IMG/VR virus record: IMGVR_UViG_3300044535_002257 | Location: 1-36,698 of that record | DNA length: 36,698 nucleotides | DNA from: a virus | Direction: 5' to 3' (one strand) | Shown here: positions 13,828 through 21,201 of the stretch, piece after piece | Numbering within the stretch: the stretch's first letter is position 1 | Layout of the letters: each line of letters opens with the position of its first letter | Position numbers and translations under genes: made by a program | Notes under the pieces: generated by a model | What the model saw: the letters and a program-made list of their open reading frames with translations, nothing else | What the model was told of the DNA's origin: nothing | The model's database searches: none

Positions 13828-14844
13828 ATGTATTCGATATATCAGCACTGGGATCGGCTGCGAGTTTGTGCAGTAGGAAGATCTTGGCCAAGTGAATTTT
13901 ATCAGCAGATTGAGGATACTTCAATCCGACATCTAATGGAAAAAATTGCTGTAGAGACCGAAGAAGATTATGAAAAGTTAGTCAACATGCTTGAATCGTT
14001 TGATGTTGATGTGGTAAGGCCGCACATTGACACATCACATACTCAGGAAACACTGTTGCAACACATGCTGCAATCTAAACCACCTATGAATCCCGGGGAT
14101 GATTTAATCATGCTGGGCAACACCTTGGTAACGTCGTTTACTGCTGATGGTCAAGATTCTAGATACTACAACAACATTATTCAACAGGTAGAACAACAGG
14201 GAAACACAATCAAAACAGCACCATTGCATAGTCAATGTATATCCGGTGCTAGTGTGTGTCAGCTCGAAAACCAAACATTGTTTACCATAAATGATTTGTC
14301 TGAGCAAGCATTTGTCAACGATATAAAAAAATTTATTACAAGTGTTAACGGAATCAATGATGTGCATCGCATGCATCAATTTGGACACCTTGACGGGTGG
14401 TTTGTTCCTGTTACTCCAGGACTAATTTTATCTGCAGAAGATCAGACCAGACCAGAACTTTTAACTTTATTTTTTCAAACATTCTTTCCTAACTGGGAGG
14501 TAATAACATTGCCGCCATCGTTGATCAAATCAAATAAATTTTTAAAATGGAAACAAATACATTCAGGCAAGTGGTGGGTCCCGGGCCATGAAAACAATCA
14601 TAATTTTACAAAGTTTGTTGATGCATATTGCAATAATTGGATTGGTGATACACAAGAAACAGTGCATTATGTAAACACCATTGTGGTTGATCAACACAAT
14701 GTTATAGTTAGTGAATACAACAAAGTTGCGTTTGATGCATTCAAGCGATACAATGTAACCCCTCATCTTGTTAAACTAAGACATAAAACTTTCTGGGACG
14801 GTGGAATACATTGTTTAATCACTGAGCTAGATCGAAAAAATTAA
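13828..14844 (+). CDS. Glycine amidinotransferase-like protein (amidinotransferase superfamily)
   Basis: This 338-residue protein fits the pentein-fold amidinotransferase family. The catalytic set is visible: PPMNPGDDLIMLGN (about residues 85-98, corresponding to the PRD-x4-GN segment), HLDG with His187 and Asp189, and a C-terminal FWDGGIHCLI with the nucleophilic Cys329. Family members move an amidino group from arginine to an amine (glycine amidinotransferase) or act as deiminases. Phage homologues occur in T4-like cyanophages; their substrate is not established to my knowledge. GGAGTAACAA gives a ribosome binding site before the ATG. Its neighbours are a GNAT-like gene and two conserved hypotheticals, suggesting small-molecule or protein modification around arginine. 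The sequence looks richer in A+T than the adjacent hub genes. Confidence 0.75.
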   Translation: MYSIYQHWDRLRVCAVGRSWPSEFYQQIEDTSIRHLMEKIAVETEEDYEKLVNMLESFDVDVVRPHIDTSHTQETLLQHMLQSKPPMNPGDDLIMLGNTLVTSFTADGQDSRYYNNIIQQVEQQGNTIKTAPLHSQCISGASVCQLENQTLFTINDLSEQAFVNDIKKFITSVNGINDVHRMHQFGHLDGWFVPVTPGLILSAEDQTRPELLTLFFQTFFPNWEVITLPPSLIKSNKFLKWKQIHSGKWWVPGHENNHNFTKFVDAYCNNWIGDTQETVHYVNTIVVDQHNVIVSEYNKVAFDAFKRYNVTPHLVKLRHKTFWDGGIHCLITELDRKN

Positions 14845-14864
14845 AAATATTACCGGAGTAACAC

Positions 14865-15203
14865 ATGGCAGACTTATACACAATTTGGGCCAACAAAGAA
14901 GGTGACATCACAGACCTTGACTGGGTAAACGGCATGAAGAGTTTCTTTGATCATCTGATCTCAGAAGGCAAGATGGAGAGCTACAGAATCACACGCTGCA
15001 AGATGGGATTCCGCAGCATAGCAGACATGCCCGAATGGATGATCATCATGGAGTTCACAGGCATGGCTCAAATGGATTCAGCATTCAAACGAGTAGCACC
15101 ACTTGAAGGAGAACTCGAAGTCAAGCATAAGAGCTTCAATCAGTTTGTGTCAGGTGATATTCAACATGCCTTGTTTAGAGACTGGCCAGATACTAATCTC
15201 TAA
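14865..15203 (+). CDS. DUF6614-like conserved phage protein
   Basis: This 112-residue protein reads MADLYTIWANKEGDITDLDW, then GMKSFFDHLISEGKMESYRI and TRCKMGFRSIADMPEWMIIM. It matches a small conserved family that I associate with DUF6614 in T4-like phages and some bacteria. The ferredoxin-like alternation of helices and strands suggests a small alpha/beta fold; the function is unknown. CCGGAG lies 8 nt before the ATG. It is the last plus-strand gene before the convergent structured region, and its stop codon lies inside the first predicted stem of that region. Confidence 0.7.
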   Translation: MADLYTIWANKEGDITDLDWVNGMKSFFDHLISEGKMESYRITRCKMGFRSIADMPEWMIIMEFTGMAQMDSAFKRVAPLEGELEVKHKSFNQFVSGDIQHALFRDWPDTNL

Positions 15204-15619
15204 AGCTTCAAGATACACTTCGTGTATCTATGTGTTTCGCTATCGCTCACACATTGTTTCTAAAGCGAAGCTGAATTTAGTATCATCCAGATTATGTGGT
15301 CATAATTCACCGTATGCACGGTGAATTGAATGCATCATCCGAGTGACAGCAGTCATCTATAATAATGAGATTGTAGTTTCCTACGCGGAGGCGGTTGACC
15401 GGTACCCCCTACTCAAGCTTCACATATCAACGGAACCCTAGTAACCCGATCAAGATCCAAGTCCTATAAGCTGGGGTTGTATCTTTTTCACATGGCCCCG
15501 ACCATTTGTTGCCTTAAGTTAGCAATTGCCTTTGACGTCCAAGTCCAGACCGGGTATCTCACCGTTCCTCAATGGAGCCGAACCAAACATTCGGCACAGT
15601 GTCGTTTGTGTTGCCTTAA
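15200..15619. ncRNA. Structured gene-free region between convergent genes; candidate ncRNA
   Basis: No credible gene fills 15204-15615, the only stretch over 300 nt in the window without one. CTAAAGCTTC (15200-15209) pairs with GAAGC (15267-15271) plus TTTAG (15276-15280) around a 4-nt bulge, enclosing stems AGATACAC/GTGTATCT (15211-15229) and ATGTGT/ACACAT (15230-15254): a three-way junction. Next is a perfect 10-bp hairpin (15304-15327). On the minus strand GTAG-GAAA-CTAC (15384-15373) has a GNRA tetraloop, and GCCGAA/TTCGGC (15577-15595) forms another hairpin. The 10-mer GTTGCCTTAA occurs at 15508 and 15610. I found no tRNA, tmRNA, RNase P or clear group I intron core. It may be a stable RNA, a convergent terminator complex, or an intron-like element linked to the GIY-YIG gene. 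Strand is undecided. Confidence 0.45.
15304..15327. repeat. Perfect 10-bp inverted repeat AATTCACCGT-ATGC-ACGGTGAATT
   Basis: This is the strongest single hairpin in the gene-free region: a 10-bp stem with a 4-nt loop and no adjacent T-tract. It could be an RNA stem or a dyad protein-binding site. Confidence 0.6.
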
Positions 15620-16044
15620 ATTTTGTTTATGATGTGTGAGCCATGTACTCTGACTGAGATATGGCCATTGTAATAATCTGCGGATTCTAATACCTTGCGA
15701 TCGAACTGTTCTCTAGCTTCAATGTATGAACATTGTGCTTTTGAAGTGCAATAGTAAAGTATTTCTCTGGTGAAGTTTTCGGTGCCTAGGGTGTTTACAT
15801 CAACAGTTAGATTTTCGCTTGAACCGTAGTAGTCGCGCCAATCACTGTCAATTTTGGTTCTAATTTTCTTTTTTTTCTTGATGCCGTTTTTTTGCTTGAC
15901 TGTTTTGTATGTGGTTTTTGAAAATTTAGCTAGTTTTTTGCCTATGTACTTGCGACCAGAAAGATTATTGGTGATCAGGTAAACAAATCCTATGCATTCT
16001 TCGGGCAGTGTCTCAACTGGAGTGTTTTGATAGTGCCATGTCAT
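15616..16044 (-). CDS. GIY-YIG endonuclease (Seg-like)
   Basis: This 142-residue protein has GFVYLITNNLSGRKYIGKKL at residues 18-37, the GIY...YIG pair (here FVY and YIG). It is followed by a lysine-rich strip, SDWRDYYGSS with the expected catalytic Arg, and CSYIEAREQF with the metal-binding Glu. That is a full GIY-YIG nuclease core with little else, typical of the short homing-type endonucleases in T4-like marine phages. The start MTWHYQNTPVETLPEECIGF fits family members I know. No clear Shine-Dalgarno is visible. It lies downstream of the radical SAM gene on the same strand and at the edge of the structured gene-free region, which may be its home or its target. Confidence 0.82.
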   Translation of the reverse strand: MTWHYQNTPVETLPEECIGFVYLITNNLSGRKYIGKKLAKFSKTTYKTVKQKNGIKKKKKIRTKIDSDWRDYYGSSENLTVDVNTLGTENFTREILYYCTSKAQCSYIEAREQFDRKVLESADYYNGHISVRVHGSHIINKI

Positions 16045-16086
16045 GCGAAAATTTGTTGTATTACCTTTGCTGTATAGTTATCTCTT

Positions 16087-17100
16087 TCACCATGTTGTGG
16101 CATATTTTTCATCAACTACTGAGCTCTTGCATTTGGTCTGGCATTCTTGCCACTTAAATGACTGAAACTCAGCTGCCCAAAATGGGTCTGTGATTGAATC
16201 TGCAAGTGTTCTGATATGTAAATTAAAGTTGTTTGCTATTTGTTGCCAGTCTGAATTGTGATTGTATCTATTGGCCACCCAGCAGCAGGGGAATAGCCTG
16301 CCACGAGCATCAATGTACAATCCCTTGTTGCCTATCTCGCACAAGGGTGTTATACCATTGCGACTTGGGGTTTGATTGAATAATTTTAAGTTTGTTAACG
16401 GAATTTCTTGCCACTCACCTGCGTCTGATAACGCAACAACTTCACGTTCAAATCGATGGGTGCCGCTTACAAATTTTGCACTGGGTTGTAACGGATCATC
16501 AACCCCATATGAAGGATACACACTGCCAAATTTTGTACTCTTGGTCAACTGAAATCGGTCTACTCCTAGATCTTTGGCAAATTGCTGCATGCGTTCCATA
16601 TGATCTTCATTGAATTTGAATGCAATTGTAGCCCAAACAATTTGACACAGGCTTGCGGCTCTAAGTGCTTGCAACCCTGCAACTATGCTGTCATAATCGC
16701 TGTTCACACGATATAAATTATTGCTGGCGTTATCATACCCGTCGATGCTGAAGTGTACACTGTCTTGTGGTCCTAGACACAGTCCAAGCTCATTCCACCA
16801 GGATACTTTTTTATGACTACCGTTGGTCACAATCACAATCTCCACAGGCTTGATGCTTTTGATGTATTGTATCACGGATATTAGATCATGGGCGTATATA
16901 GGATCACCGTCGTCGCCGCAGAATGTAATTTTTTCAACATTGTCCAACACAAACTCAGGAGTAAAATTGCGTTTGAAAAATTCTAAATCTAGTTCTGTAT
17001 TGACTAGACCATCAGGAACTTCTTGACGAGCACACCTTGGACACCGTAGGGTACACTTGCTGGATATTTCAATATGGAAATGCCAGGTTGCTAGAGTCAT
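16087..17100 (-). CDS. Radical SAM enzyme with SPASM-like C-terminal cysteines
   Basis: This 337-residue protein carries the radical SAM signature C-x3-C-x2-C as CTLRCPRC (Cys16, Cys20, Cys23), preceded by a strand (WHFHIEISS) and followed by KITFCGDDGDPIYAHD (the GGE-like SAM-binding region) and IVIVTNGSH. The SIDGYDN segment near residue 118 is another family element. At the C-terminus, PLCEIGNKGLYIDARGRLFP followed by CCW, and a later CQTKC, look like a SPASM or twitch auxiliary-cluster domain, used by peptide- and protein-modifying radical SAM enzymes. Its substrate is unknown. Its ATG overlaps the gp46 stop (ATGA at 17100-17097), so it is translationally coupled to the recombination genes, an unexpected partner. 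Confidence 0.85.
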   Translation of the reverse strand: MTLATWHFHIEISSKCTLRCPRCARQEVPDGLVNTELDLEFFKRNFTPEFVLDNVEKITFCGDDGDPIYAHDLISVIQYIKSIKPVEIVIVTNGSHKKVSWWNELGLCLGPQDSVHFSIDGYDNASNNLYRVNSDYDSIVAGLQALRAASLCQIVWATIAFKFNEDHMERMQQFAKDLGVDRFQLTKSTKFGSVYPSYGVDDPLQPSAKFVSGTHRFEREVVALSDAGEWQEIPLTNLKLFNQTPSRNGITPLCEIGNKGLYIDARGRLFPCCWVANRYNHNSDWQQIANNFNLHIRTLADSITDPFWAAEFQSFKWQECQTKCKSSVVDEKYATTW

Positions 17101-19178
17101 GCCAGTTCAACCTCGGTGTTGTAGTTGGTGAATCCGTTTTCTTTCACAACCTTGAGTATGTTTTCTACTCGTCCACTTAGCTCGTCCCTGTGACTCACAA
17201 GCCAGATGCTCTTGTGACGCTCACGACTCATGCGTTTGAGCAAGGCCAGGGCATTCTCTACACCTGCTGTGTCCAGTCCGTTGTCAATCAGTTCATCCAC
17301 AAACAACAAGTTGATTGGAGAGTATAGGCTTTCCCAAACGTCACGGAATGCAAAGTTGAGACTCAAGATCAGTCTGGTGCGTTCACCCCGGCTGAGATTG
17401 TCAAAGTCCAGTTCACGACCCAGTTCTTCAATGCTGACTGTGAGATCGTTTTGAAATTTCACAGTATGTGGCAGGCCAATACGATCCAGATAGTGTGTGA
17501 GTCTTGCGTTGAGATAACTCAAGTTTTGATCAATGATCTTCTTGCGAACAAAACTGTCCTTGCTGGTCAGCAGTTTAAGCAAGAAGTCCTGATGCTCCTG
17601 CAATCGATTGAGATCGTTTAGTGCATCATAACTCACAGTCTGCAGAGCCTGTTCGGTCATGTCGTTGATCTGATCAGTGTAGGGATCAGTCTCGGCTGTC
17701 TTGGTAGTAATCTGTTGCAACAGGTTGGCCACTTGACTCAGGTGTGTGACAGCCTTGGCTTCGGTGTCGTAGTGAGTGACTGGTTGAGCACCTAGCACAA
17801 CCTCAGTGTATTCTGACACCTGTTCAGCATAAGGATCAAGTTCTTCAAGTTTGGCATCAATTTGCTTTTGAATATTTTCCAACTCGCTTGAATGCCTAAT
17901 GGCTTCTGCCTCAGTAAGATAGTGTGTAACAGGCCGTGCGCCCAATGCGCCCAGTGCTGCCAGTGTTGCGGTGTGTTCTGTCAACTGGCTGTGGGTGGCC
18001 AAGGCCTGTAGTGCAGCTTCTTGCAGTGTCTTGCGTTTAGCCTCTAGCACTGCTTCGTGGCTTCCGTCATGAAACTCCTGTCCACAAGCATAGCATTTGT
18101 GTGCCTCTAGCTCAGCAATTTCTGCACCTAGTTTGGCAACGGCAGCTTGTTCTCGAACCTCATCAGCACGGCCTCGAGCAATCAGCTTTTCAATATCCGC
18201 TGTGTTCTTGACCTGGTGCGTGTGAGCCGCCAGAGCGGCATGTGCAACCAGTTCGGCCTCGATGTCAATGTGGCTCAGTAGATCATAGTTGGCTCGAAAG
18301 TCGGCTACATCTCGAAATTGTTTTTGTCGCCAGGCTGTTTGTCTAGCCATCAAGGCAGTGTGAGCATCCTGGGCTTTCTTTTGTTCACTGTAGACAGCAA
18401 GATCTCGATGTGCCAGCAATTCAGCTTCAATGTTGATTTGTGTTAGGTCAGCATACTGTGTGGCAAGATATTCAAGATCACTGTCTTGCTTTTTTTGCCA
18501 TAACACTCGCCGTCGTCGGAGACTTTCGATCTGTTCTGCAATACGACTATTAGCTTCGACTACTGCTCTGATTCTAAATTCTTCTTGTGATACTGAGTCT
18601 TTGGTGCCTCTGGCCAGTTCCTTGATTGCATCAGCACGTTCACTCAGCAGAGTGATACCCAGCAACTGTTCAATGATGGTTCGCTGATCATTGGCTTTTA
18701 AGCCCAGGAACGGTTCAGTGTAGGTGTTTAGCGCCACAACATGTTTGAACATGTCGTGACTCATGTTCATGATGCGTTCCACAGCGTCTTGTGTTTCTCT
18801 TGAATCACCTTGTGCTTCGTCTGTGGCCACAGTAGCTTCATTGTTTACATAAAACTTGAGCACGTTGGGTTTGCGTCCACGTTCGATGCGATACTCAGCA
18901 CCGTTTACTGCAAACTCCAGACTCACCAGCATGTTTTTGCCGTTGGTCTTGTTGACCAAATTGTCCTTGCGGATGTTTGACAGAGCGTTACCATACAAGG
19001 CATAGCTGAGTGCATTGATGATTGTGGTTTTGCCTGTGCCGTTGCGTGATCCGTCACCACCAAGGTCGAGATTCTCACCTAGCACCAGGGTAATGTCCTT
19101 GCGATCAAAATTGACGGCTTGGGTAGCAGCACCCACGCTCATGAAGTTTCGAACAGTAAGATTTTTAATTTGAATCAT
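17097..19178 (-). CDS. 46: Recombination endonuclease subunit gp46 (SbcC/Rad50-like ATPase)
   Basis: The 693-residue protein is the SMC-like partner of gp47 in T4 recombination-dependent replication, resecting ends and degrading host DNA. Walker A is GSRNGTGKTT at residues 43-52. Two long coiled-coil arms flank a zinc hook, CYACGQEF near residue 362. The ABC signature is LSRGERTRLILSLNFAF near the C-terminus, followed by Walker B LLFVDELIDNGLD and the D-loop region. It is longer than T4 gp46 (560 residues), with extended and partly repeated arms (segments built on ALGARPVTHYLTEAEAIRH and VLGAQPVTHYDTEAKAVTH look duplicated). It overlaps gp47 upstream (ATGA) and the radical SAM gene downstream (ATGA). 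Confidence 0.95.
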   Translation of the reverse strand: MIQIKNLTVRNFMSVGAATQAVNFDRKDITLVLGENLDLGGDGSRNGTGKTTIINALSYALYGNALSNIRKDNLVNKTNGKNMLVSLEFAVNGAEYRIERGRKPNVLKFYVNNEATVATDEAQGDSRETQDAVERIMNMSHDMFKHVVALNTYTEPFLGLKANDQRTIIEQLLGITLLSERADAIKELARGTKDSVSQEEFRIRAVVEANSRIAEQIESLRRRRVLWQKKQDSDLEYLATQYADLTQINIEAELLAHRDLAVYSEQKKAQDAHTALMARQTAWRQKQFRDVADFRANYDLLSHIDIEAELVAHAALAAHTHQVKNTADIEKLIARGRADEVREQAAVAKLGAEIAELEAHKCYACGQEFHDGSHEAVLEAKRKTLQEAALQALATHSQLTEHTATLAALGALGARPVTHYLTEAEAIRHSSELENIQKQIDAKLEELDPYAEQVSEYTEVVLGAQPVTHYDTEAKAVTHLSQVANLLQQITTKTAETDPYTDQINDMTEQALQTVSYDALNDLNRLQEHQDFLLKLLTSKDSFVRKKIIDQNLSYLNARLTHYLDRIGLPHTVKFQNDLTVSIEELGRELDFDNLSRGERTRLILSLNFAFRDVWESLYSPINLLFVDELIDNGLDTAGVENALALLKRMSRERHKSIWLVSHRDELSGRVENILKVVKENGFTNYNTEVELA

Positions 19179-20191
19179 AAGTTTTGGTAGATCTTCAACA
19201 GCAGTTTGTTGTCGTAGAATTCACTTGCAATGTTGGTGATCTGATCTGTGACAATTTGATCCACTGATTCAAACTTGATCTCACCAGGTGCCATGTCAGT
19301 GTCTACTGAGTTGGACTTGTTGGGTATCAAAGCCATCTCTCTAAGACCATAGTCTCTAATAAATGTTTCTTTGATAAAGTTGGCTTCTTCGTAGCTGATC
19401 TCAATGTCTAACTGCACACGCACATGCATGCCTGGTGCCAGGATAGTGGCAGCATTGTCAATCACATTGCTGAGCCCAAACACACGATATCTAGGCTGAT
19501 CTGGCCAGGCATGGAACTCAGGTTCCTTGTCCCACTCTAGAATCATCAGGCCGCGGTCATCGTCGCCGGCATCTGCATAGTTGTGCGGAAAGCAGTTGCC
19601 AATGTAGGTGATGTTCTTTTTGGTCTGCCGCTTGTGAAAGTGTCCGGTGAACACATGTTCAAAGCCAGTGAAGTGTTCCCGTTGAACTTCGCCATGATCA
19701 GGCATTTCAATCTGTGCATTCATCAAGTAACCGGGCAGCTCAAAATGCCCAAACATGTACTTGCCTTTTAGTTTGGGTATGCGTTTATGATCATCTCCAC
19801 ATAGCCAAGGGGCAATAGTGACATTACCGTGGCTGACCCAATCATTGCAGATTTCCACATTAGGGAGGTGCTTTGCCCACTCCACGCTTTGAATGTCACG
19901 TTTATCGCGATAATATAAATCGTGGTTACCAGGAATAAAATACACACGTTGAAAATTAGCATTCATGTGCTCCAGTGCTTGTAGGCTGTAGTTGAGTGTG
20001 ACAATGTTGAGACTGGCACGGTTGTTGTGCCAGTCACCCAGGAACATGCAGGTCTCACAACCTTCAGACTTGGCCTTGGCAGTAGCCCACCTCACAAAGT
20101 TCAGGCAGTCCTCGTTGTGCTGAGTGCTGTTGCTCTTGAGTCCAAAATGTATGTCCGTGAAGACTGCGGCTTTGCGAAATAGATTTGTCAT
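19175..20191 (-). CDS. 47: Recombination endonuclease subunit gp47 (SbcD/Mre11-like)
   Basis: This 338-residue metallophosphoesterase has the motifs of Mre11-type nucleases in order: FTDIHFGL (Asp13, His15), CMFLGDWHNN near residue 50, VYFIPGNHDLYY near residue 88 and HVFTGHFHKRQT near residue 185. It forms the nuclease complex with gp46. The length equals T4 gp47 (339 residues). AAAGGAA precedes the ATG, and a sigma70-like promoter lies just upstream (TTGACT-N17-TAAAAT). The stop overlaps the gp46 start by 4 nt. Confidence 0.96.
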   Translation of the reverse strand: MTNLFRKAAVFTDIHFGLKSNSTQHNEDCLNFVRWATAKAKSEGCETCMFLGDWHNNRASLNIVTLNYSLQALEHMNANFQRVYFIPGNHDLYYRDKRDIQSVEWAKHLPNVEICNDWVSHGNVTIAPWLCGDDHKRIPKLKGKYMFGHFELPGYLMNAQIEMPDHGEVQREHFTGFEHVFTGHFHKRQTKKNITYIGNCFPHNYADAGDDDRGLMILEWDKEPEFHAWPDQPRYRVFGLSNVIDNAATILAPGMHVRVQLDIEISYEEANFIKETFIRDYGLREMALIPNKSNSVDTDMAPGEIKFESVDQIVTDQITNIASEFYDNKLLLKIYQNL

Positions 20192-20209
20192 CGGTTCCTT
20201 TAATCCACA

Positions 20210-20238
20210 ATTTTACAATCTATAGCTGCTAAAGTCAA
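20210..20238 (-). promoter_or_regulatory. Sigma70-type promoter before gp47
   Basis: On the minus strand TTGACT (20238-20233) and TAAAAT (20215-20210) are separated by 17 nt. The -35 abuts the stop codon of the sulfotransferase-like gene and the -10 is about 20 nt before gp47. It gives the recombination operon its own host-polymerase (early or middle) promoter. No MotA-type box was looked for beyond this. Confidence 0.6.
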
Positions 20239-21198
20239 TTATTTTGGCAAGTGATTATATAGATTGGTGCCAAATATTCTCTGCAAGATGGTAATAATTT
20301 GATCGTATATTGGTTGGTACTCTTGTTCGCACACGGCTACTGCTTCGGAATAATTTGATATGATGTCTTGTGACCGATAAGGATTCTTTACAAAAAAAAT
20401 ATTATTAAAATGTTCTTGTAAATCGTCGAGCAAACTAAATTCAACATGTTTGTTGTAAAACATTTTTACACCCAACAGCACATCTACATAACTGCAAATT
20501 TTTTCTAATGTATGTTGATAGTCGCCGGTTGACAGTTTTATCGGTTTCCATTTGGACATAATTTGACAATTCTTGACAATATTGTGTTTATCGGATACTA
20601 CTATGCCATGCGTTTGACCAATAGCGTCACTGCAAACCTGGTCAATAAATTGCCTACGTAACACACTAATAATTTTTTTAGAATCAATCAATTTTGTAAA
20701 CTTGTCAGACATTAATAAATTATCGTTATGATGCAAATAATTATGTACATTGGTAATACCTCTGAGTACATGTGTACCAGATCTTCCAGGTGTAAAGATA
20801 ATATCAGGACCTGATTGCAAACATGGTAATAACACTGGCTGCTGAAACACCACTTGATCGGCACAACTCAACCGACTAAAAGTAGAGATTAACCATTGTT
20901 CCTTGCTGTAGTTTTGCTGCCACACCGGTTCGAGATTTGTTAAATCATTCTCGTATGTTGTAATAACTTTTACTATTTTTAAACTTTGTTTGGCATTGAA
21001 TAATTCTTTAATGTCAAATACATCAGCAGTGGTCAAATCAGTACAAATAGATGTTGTACTAGCCAACTGATATTTTTCTTGCAAGGTTGATGCATCTGGC
21101 CAGGAATCGGTTAAGCACACCATCTGGTCACAATTGTAAAATTTGCTTGCCCAAGGTTTAACTAGGCAATTGCCGTTGTGCAATAGTAAAAACGACAC
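20239..21198 (-). CDS. Sulfotransferase-like P-loop protein (putative)
   Basis: This 319-residue protein starts with GTG (MSFLLLHNGNCLVKPWASKF). Near residue 135 the segment PDIIFTPGRSGTHVLRGITN resembles the PAPS-binding P-loop of sulfotransferases (P-x-SG-T after a hydrophobic strand). A later strand-helix region, KKIISVLRRQFIDQVCSDAI, could be the 3'-phosphate-binding R-x7-S region. Such proteins occur in phages and plankton bacteria, but I cannot show activity. It begins 3 nt after the gp55 stop and so is cotranscribed with it. It is visibly richer in A+T than gp55 and gp47 (many AAT, AAA and TTA codons), suggesting later acquisition. It separates gp55 from gp47. Confidence 0.5.
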   Translation of the reverse strand: MSFLLLHNGNCLVKPWASKFYNCDQMVCLTDSWPDASTLQEKYQLASTTSICTDLTTADVFDIKELFNAKQSLKIVKVITTYENDLTNLEPVWQQNYSKEQWLISTFSRLSCADQVVFQQPVLLPCLQSGPDIIFTPGRSGTHVLRGITNVHNYLHHNDNLLMSDKFTKLIDSKKIISVLRRQFIDQVCSDAIGQTHGIVVSDKHNIVKNCQIMSKWKPIKLSTGDYQHTLEKICSYVDVLLGVKMFYNKHVEFSLLDDLQEHFNNIFFVKNPYRSQDIISNYSEAVAVCEQEYQPIYDQIITILQRIFGTNLYNHLPK

Positions 21199-21201
21199 AA
21201 A

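Noticed and set aside
15519-15590. Minus-strand small ORF of 23 residues (starting MFGSAPLRNG, ending GNC), considered as a precursor peptide for the radical SAM enzyme
   Set aside because: It has no Shine-Dalgarno, its start lies within the GCCGAA/TTCGGC hairpin, and the region looks like structured non-coding DNA. The link to the enzyme is only proximity.
15204-15615. tRNA, tmRNA or group I intron in the gene-free region
   Set aside because: No T-arm GGTTCGA pattern, no acceptor/CCA arrangement and no convincing P/Q/R/S core were found on either strand, although GNRA and UUC-capped stems are present.
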